Assembly (NCBI RefSeq): GCF_003576645.1
Contig: NC_044919.1
Span: 18,252,083-18,316,082 of the forward strand
DNA: 64,000 nucleotides
Origin: Ipomoea triloba
Lineage: Eukaryota; Streptophyta; Magnoliopsida; Solanales; Convolvulaceae
Reading direction: 5' to 3'
Shown: positions 60,421 to 64,000 of the stretch, piece after piece
Layout: each line of letters opens with the position of its first letter
Position numbering within the stretch: the first letter of the stretch is position 1
Notes under the pieces: model-generated
What the model was told of the DNA's origin: nothing
The model's database searches: none
What the model saw: only the letters and a program-made list of their open reading frames with translations
Translations under genes and position numbers: made by a program

Positions 60421-61043
60421 CGGTAGCCCACTGATGGGCTTTAACCTAGTCTTGTGGCCCACCACGAGATTAGGGGAGTTGGTTCGATTTTATTTATATA
60501 AATAGATCATGTTTTATTCTCCTACAAATCATGTTATATTCCAACAAGCTCCTTTCTTACAATCTACTTTGTAATATGCAGACATCAATCAAGGAAATAT
60601 TATTGCAATCATATTTTCTTTATCGTTTTATCCCTTTATATTTTTATTCGAGCTTGTTGATTTGTATAATTAGTAACAATCAATTTTGCTCTATGTTGGT
60701 TTTACGACTATTGGGGGTAGTCAGTTAGGCTAACATGACCGACTAGATGAGAAGTGAAATATGAAAGATAAAAAAATATAAATAATTGAAAGGGAAAAAA
60801 TAAAATAGATACAATATTTTTAACGTGGAAACCGAATGGTGAAAACCACGAGCCTTTTTGGGTGGTGCCAAGCCAAAATTCCACTATATTTTGTATGTAG
60901 TCCGTACATGTACAATTGCGTTCCCTAGAGAGATGTAGATGTAGAGGAATGAAGATGATTGATTGAGCCCCTATTTCTTGTATATGAGTAGAAATACAAG
61001 ACATATGGTAATGTGGTATATTTATGGTAATCGACTAAATCGA

Positions 61044-61044
<1 letters not shown>
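60421..61044. other. Intergenic, possible LTR-type fragment
   Basis: No gene was recognised. AACGTGGAAACC and GTGAAAACCACG near 60822-60850 are words seen in some plant LTRs, but no element boundaries were found. Confidence 0.3.
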
Positions 61045-61088
<44 letters not shown>

Positions 61089-61281
61089 AATAGAAGTGCC
61101 TGGCCAAATTTTCCTTTGTAGTATCAAACATTTGAATAAAAATGTTAAGAATTAAAATAAATTACACTTTCCTTTAAAAATTAAAATCAATTACACTTTC
61201 CTTTAAAAATTAAAATTAATTATTTACAATTTCCTTTGAGGGGCCTATTTTCCCTCTATAAAATCCTTTGCTTCACAATTT

Positions 61282-61354
<73 letters not shown>

Positions 61355-61375
61355 TTATTTATTTATTTATTCAAA
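61045..61375. repeat. (AT)n microsatellites and duplicated ATTACACTTTCCTTT words
   Basis: (AT)n lies at 61045-61085 and 61285-61350, the second followed by TTTA repeats to about 61372. Between them AATTACACTTTCCTTTAAAA occurs twice, with a third variant. Confidence 0.9.
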
Positions 61376-61489
61376 TGCAGCGGGAAGTTCCCATGCGGTC
61401 GTGCAGCCTAATCTGCGTCGTCCGATTTCATTAATCCAACTGCAATTCGCCTATGTTTAAGTGGGGGTATTATGGTAATTTTAGTATCT

Positions 61490-62150
61490 ATATTACGCGA
61501 ATTGAAATGGTGCATTTTAGTACATAGTATGGTGTGTTTGAATACATGTTGTGGTGCGTTTTATTACGTATGTTGGTGCATTAACTGTTTTGTGGAATGG
61601 TGTGTTTTAATCTATCCGCTGGTGCATTTTCATACGTATAATGGTGTGTAACTGTGTTGTTGAATGGTGTGCTTTAATACGTCCTCTGATGTATTTTAAT
61701 ACGTAGAATTGTGTGTATTTTAACACATGTGTTTCTAATAAGTGTGTTGTGGAATTGTGTGTTTTAATCCGTCCTGTGGTGCATTTTAATACGTTGAATG
61801 GTGCGTATTTTAACACATGTTTTATAATAAGTGTAATAGTACATGCTTATAATCTGGGATGAGAATTTTCAACGAGTGGAATTGTGCATTTTAACACATG
61901 TTGTGGTGCATTTTAACACATGTTGTGGTGCATTTTAATACGTAGAATGGTGCATATTTTAGCACATGTTTTCTAATATGTGTAAATAGTGTATGCTTAT
62001 AATCTGAAATGAGGCACGTTGTGGTACATTTTAATATGTAGAATGGTGCATTTTATCACGTATACTGATGAATTTTAAGTGAATAGGTGCATTTGGTTAT
62101 AGTGTGGAATGATGTGTTTTATCGGTCCTCTGGTGTGTTTTATCACGTAC
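61490..62150. repeat. Degenerate minisatellite of GGTGCATTTTAATACGT units
   Basis: More than 15 imperfect copies of a roughly 30-35 bp unit centred on TGGTGCATTTTAATACGTAG or TGTGTTTTAATCCGTCC. They are arranged in larger blocks that also contain ACACATGTTTTCTAATAAGTG. No reading frame is conserved. Confidence 0.7.
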
Positions 62151-62220
62151 ATCACTCCCCCTAAAAGGCCACAATGAGTGCACAGGTTCACACGGAATCC
62201 CAATTTCACAAGTGAACTTA

Positions 62221-62224
<4 letters not shown>

Positions 62225-62252
<28 letters not shown>
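62225..62252. repeat. (TA)n microsatellite
   Basis: Short TA run bordered by TTCTATA and TATAGAA, so it is a perfect palindrome of about 34 bp. Confidence 0.95.
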
Positions 62253-62256
<4 letters not shown>

Positions 62257-63030
62257 TGTAATCATATGAGACATCATATTTAGATGAGAAATAAGACAAA
62301 TTGGGGGCCGTCCATCTTGTACTATTTGATGGTTGAGATTAATCCTTTTTTCCTTTTTTATGTGTTTAATTTTAATTAGTAAAGGTTGTATTGTAATTGT
62401 AGATGTTTTATTTTTAGTCTGGGATTCTAATGCATTATTTTAGGTGTTTTAATTTTGGTAGGATTAGATTTTTTTTTTTGTTTTGCCATCCAATCTCACC
62501 GTTTCCCTTCCGGTTTTTCTCTGCGGCAGTGCTTCGTTTTTTCGATCATGGAGTTTGTTGATGGAGGTATGTTGTAGTTGTTCTTTATTTTTATTTTTGT
62601 TTTCGTCCTTGTTTTTGCTGTTTCGTGGTCGTATGCAACACGTTGTTGGTGTTTTCAATATTTTTTGGACTTTGCGGCTGTGTGCATATGTGTTTTTATC
62701 TGTGTGCATGTCATACAATTTGCACAGGCACTGGTGCTGTTGGTTTGTACTGTCGTTGTTTATTTTCCGTTTTGACATGTGGGTTTGTGCTTGATTACCC
62801 TTAGTTTTTGGTTCTTTTTTAATTTATTTTATATATTGTTTGCAGGGTAGTCTAGGGATGGAATTGTTTTCAGTGTAATCTCTCGGTTGTGGCAATATTT
62901 CTTTTAATTTTTGTTTAGTTTTGTGCATTTTTAGTCGAAACATTATTTGTTCTTCTCTGTCTGATGTACAGTGCACATAGCACTAAACTAAAGTGCACAC
63001 AACATTTATATTGATTTTAAATTTTTTGTG
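62253..63030. other. Intergenic, T-rich
   Basis: Short hydrophobic frames here reflect TTT-rich composition. A TTTGTGCAG acceptor-like site at 63026-63034 directly precedes the FAR1-like relic. Confidence 0.4.
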
Positions 63031-63032
63031 CA

Positions 63033-63310
63033 GTGGCTATGTTTTTTTCCCATTACCATGTGGCAGCATCATTTAGTATTGGTATATCTGTTGGTAAGTC
63101 CGGTGTTATTCAGACATTTGGTGGTGTACTCACGTCTTCTGATATTGTTGTCCACCACCAATCGTTGCTAAAAATAAGGGTTCTGGGAAGCGGTAAAAAT
63201 CGTCAAAAGGGGTAGCTATAGAGAAAGTGTCTAAGCCAACACGAGAGTGCAAGATTTGTCACCAATATGTGCGTTATGATAGCTGCAATTGTTCGCTAAA
63301 GGCGTAGTGT
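63033..63310 (+). pseudogene. FAR1/FHY3-related C-terminal relic
   Basis: The frame at 63033-63215 ends LLKIRVLGSGKNRQKG. After a one-base shift in the GGGG run (63208-63211) it continues VAIEKVSKPTRECKICHQYV, then RYDSCNC and a stop near 63307. The GSGKR-K-basic stretch followed by a C-x2-C...HDSRNC-like knuckle is the usual C-terminus of FAR1-RELATED SEQUENCE proteins, which derive from Mutator transposases. The zinc motif is incomplete (Y in place of the His). No upstream FAR1 or MULE domain was found, so this is an isolated last-exon remnant or a captured fragment. Confidence 0.4.
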
Positions 63311-63339
63311 TATTTTTTACTTTGCATTTTTTCAGGCTT

Positions 63340-63900
63340 TGTATTTTTGGATGAGACATTGATTACTTCTATGGGTTTAATCTGAATAATTAACTCTGGT
63401 TCTTAGTCTATGTTTGATGTTTTTTCCTTCACGTATTTCGCTAAGCTGTTGAGATATAGATGAATGGTCGTGTGTGTGCACCTACTTTATGGTATATGTG
63501 CATGTCAGTTTTAACTCCTGTGCTCTAAAGTACGTTGGTGTGTGCACCCTAGTATTTCACCGTGTGCATTTCAGACTCATTTGAGGTGCACTGTGCATTT
63601 AATCTTTTCTCCATCTTTGGGAAACTCATTGATGAGAATTGGGTTAACTCTGTGGGTTTAATATGAGAAATAAAATCTAAATCTTATTTTGTGGTTGACG
63701 TAGTTTTTTGACTTTTTTCCCCACAACTAACTGGAAGCTGTTAAGGATAAGACAGTCTAATATGTGTGTGCACCAATTACGTGGGGTGTGTGCATGTTTG
63801 TGTATACTCCTATGATGTTCAGTACGTCGGTGTGTGCACCTTAGTTTAGGACCATGTGCCGTTCATACTAATACAGTGTGCAGTCATTTTAAACGGGGTT
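63340..63900. repeat. Imperfect duplication, about 280 bp, with GTGTGTGCACC motifs
   Basis: Two blocks (about 63340-63610 and 63615-63900) share GGGTTTAAT, GTTTTTTGACTTTTTTCC-like, GCTGTTGAG/GCTGTTAAGG, GTGTGTGCACC, GTGCATGT and AGTACGTTGGTGTGTGCACC words in order. The palindrome GTGCAC recurs in both and upstream at 62970-63000. Confidence 0.6.
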
Positions 63901-64000
63901 TCATGACATGGGCACTCTATGTGTTGGTTTTATGCTAGGCATTCATCCATGGTGTGCACTGTTCGTTTATTTAATTTTTGGAAATGGATGCAACTGTAGA

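Noticed and set aside
62464..62794. Frames of about 100 codons on both strands at 62464-62794
   Set aside because: They overlap each other in T-rich sequence, and neither shows a domain, splice context or codon bias that I can recognise.

Overview
The window is nuclear DNA of a flowering plant. It contains intron-bearing genes for plastid glutamine synthetase, a LIFEGUARD (BAX inhibitor-1-like) membrane protein and an armadillo-repeat membrane protein. It also contains a tRNA-Val(AAC) and a dense, nested set of plant transposable elements. Gene structure and repeat types point to a eudicot, probably an asterid. A relative of Ipomoea is my guess from repeat style only and is not proven by the sequence.

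Layout. 1-8 kb: a 132-bp tandem array, a Mutator-type long-TIR element, a near-perfect foldback element and a 5'-truncated LINE. 8.9-11.9 kb: a two-exon ARM-repeat gene. 12-20 kb: a Stowaway MITE, a tRNA-Val gene, a minus-strand Helitron, another long-TIR element and a foldback element built from 22-bp minisatellite units. 20.2-25.4 kb: the GS2 gene, with a leader intron that has captured a SINE and an intron 6 holding two copies of another short repeat. 25.8-30.4 kb: a 38-bp minisatellite and decayed minus-strand coding sequence of unknown identity. 30.5-32.6 kb: a hAT element with a Tourist-like element nested in it and an internal 651-bp duplication. 35.4-41.1 kb: a Tourist MITE, then a degenerate Ty1/copia element carrying a hAT MITE and an inverted copy of its own leader and gag start just before the 3' LTR. 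41.4-46.7 kb: a LINE with complete ends and a 17-bp target duplication, inserted about 0.3 kb upstream of the LIFEGUARD gene (47.0-48.6 kb). 48.9-54.2 kb: a long-TIR element and a second copia element whose single polyprotein frame is broken only by six TAG codons. 54.2-64 kb: an assembly gap in poly-G, a 250-bp tandem array, a second Helitron with a second foldback element nested in it, AT microsatellites, short repeats and a FAR1-like relic.

The three protein genes are ordinary host genes with no operon-like relation to each other. GS2 assimilates ammonium in the plastid, the LIFEGUARD protein is a membrane cell-death/stress modulator, and the ARM protein is of unknown function. About half or more of the window is transposon-derived. 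I found no convincing new gene system. The most unusual structures are the copia element with an inverted 5' segment at its 3' end, the pair of foldback elements whose loop reveals opposite orientation, and the pure CAG-to-TAG / TGG-to-TAG decay of the copia elements. All identifications were made by reading the sequence; no database search was run.
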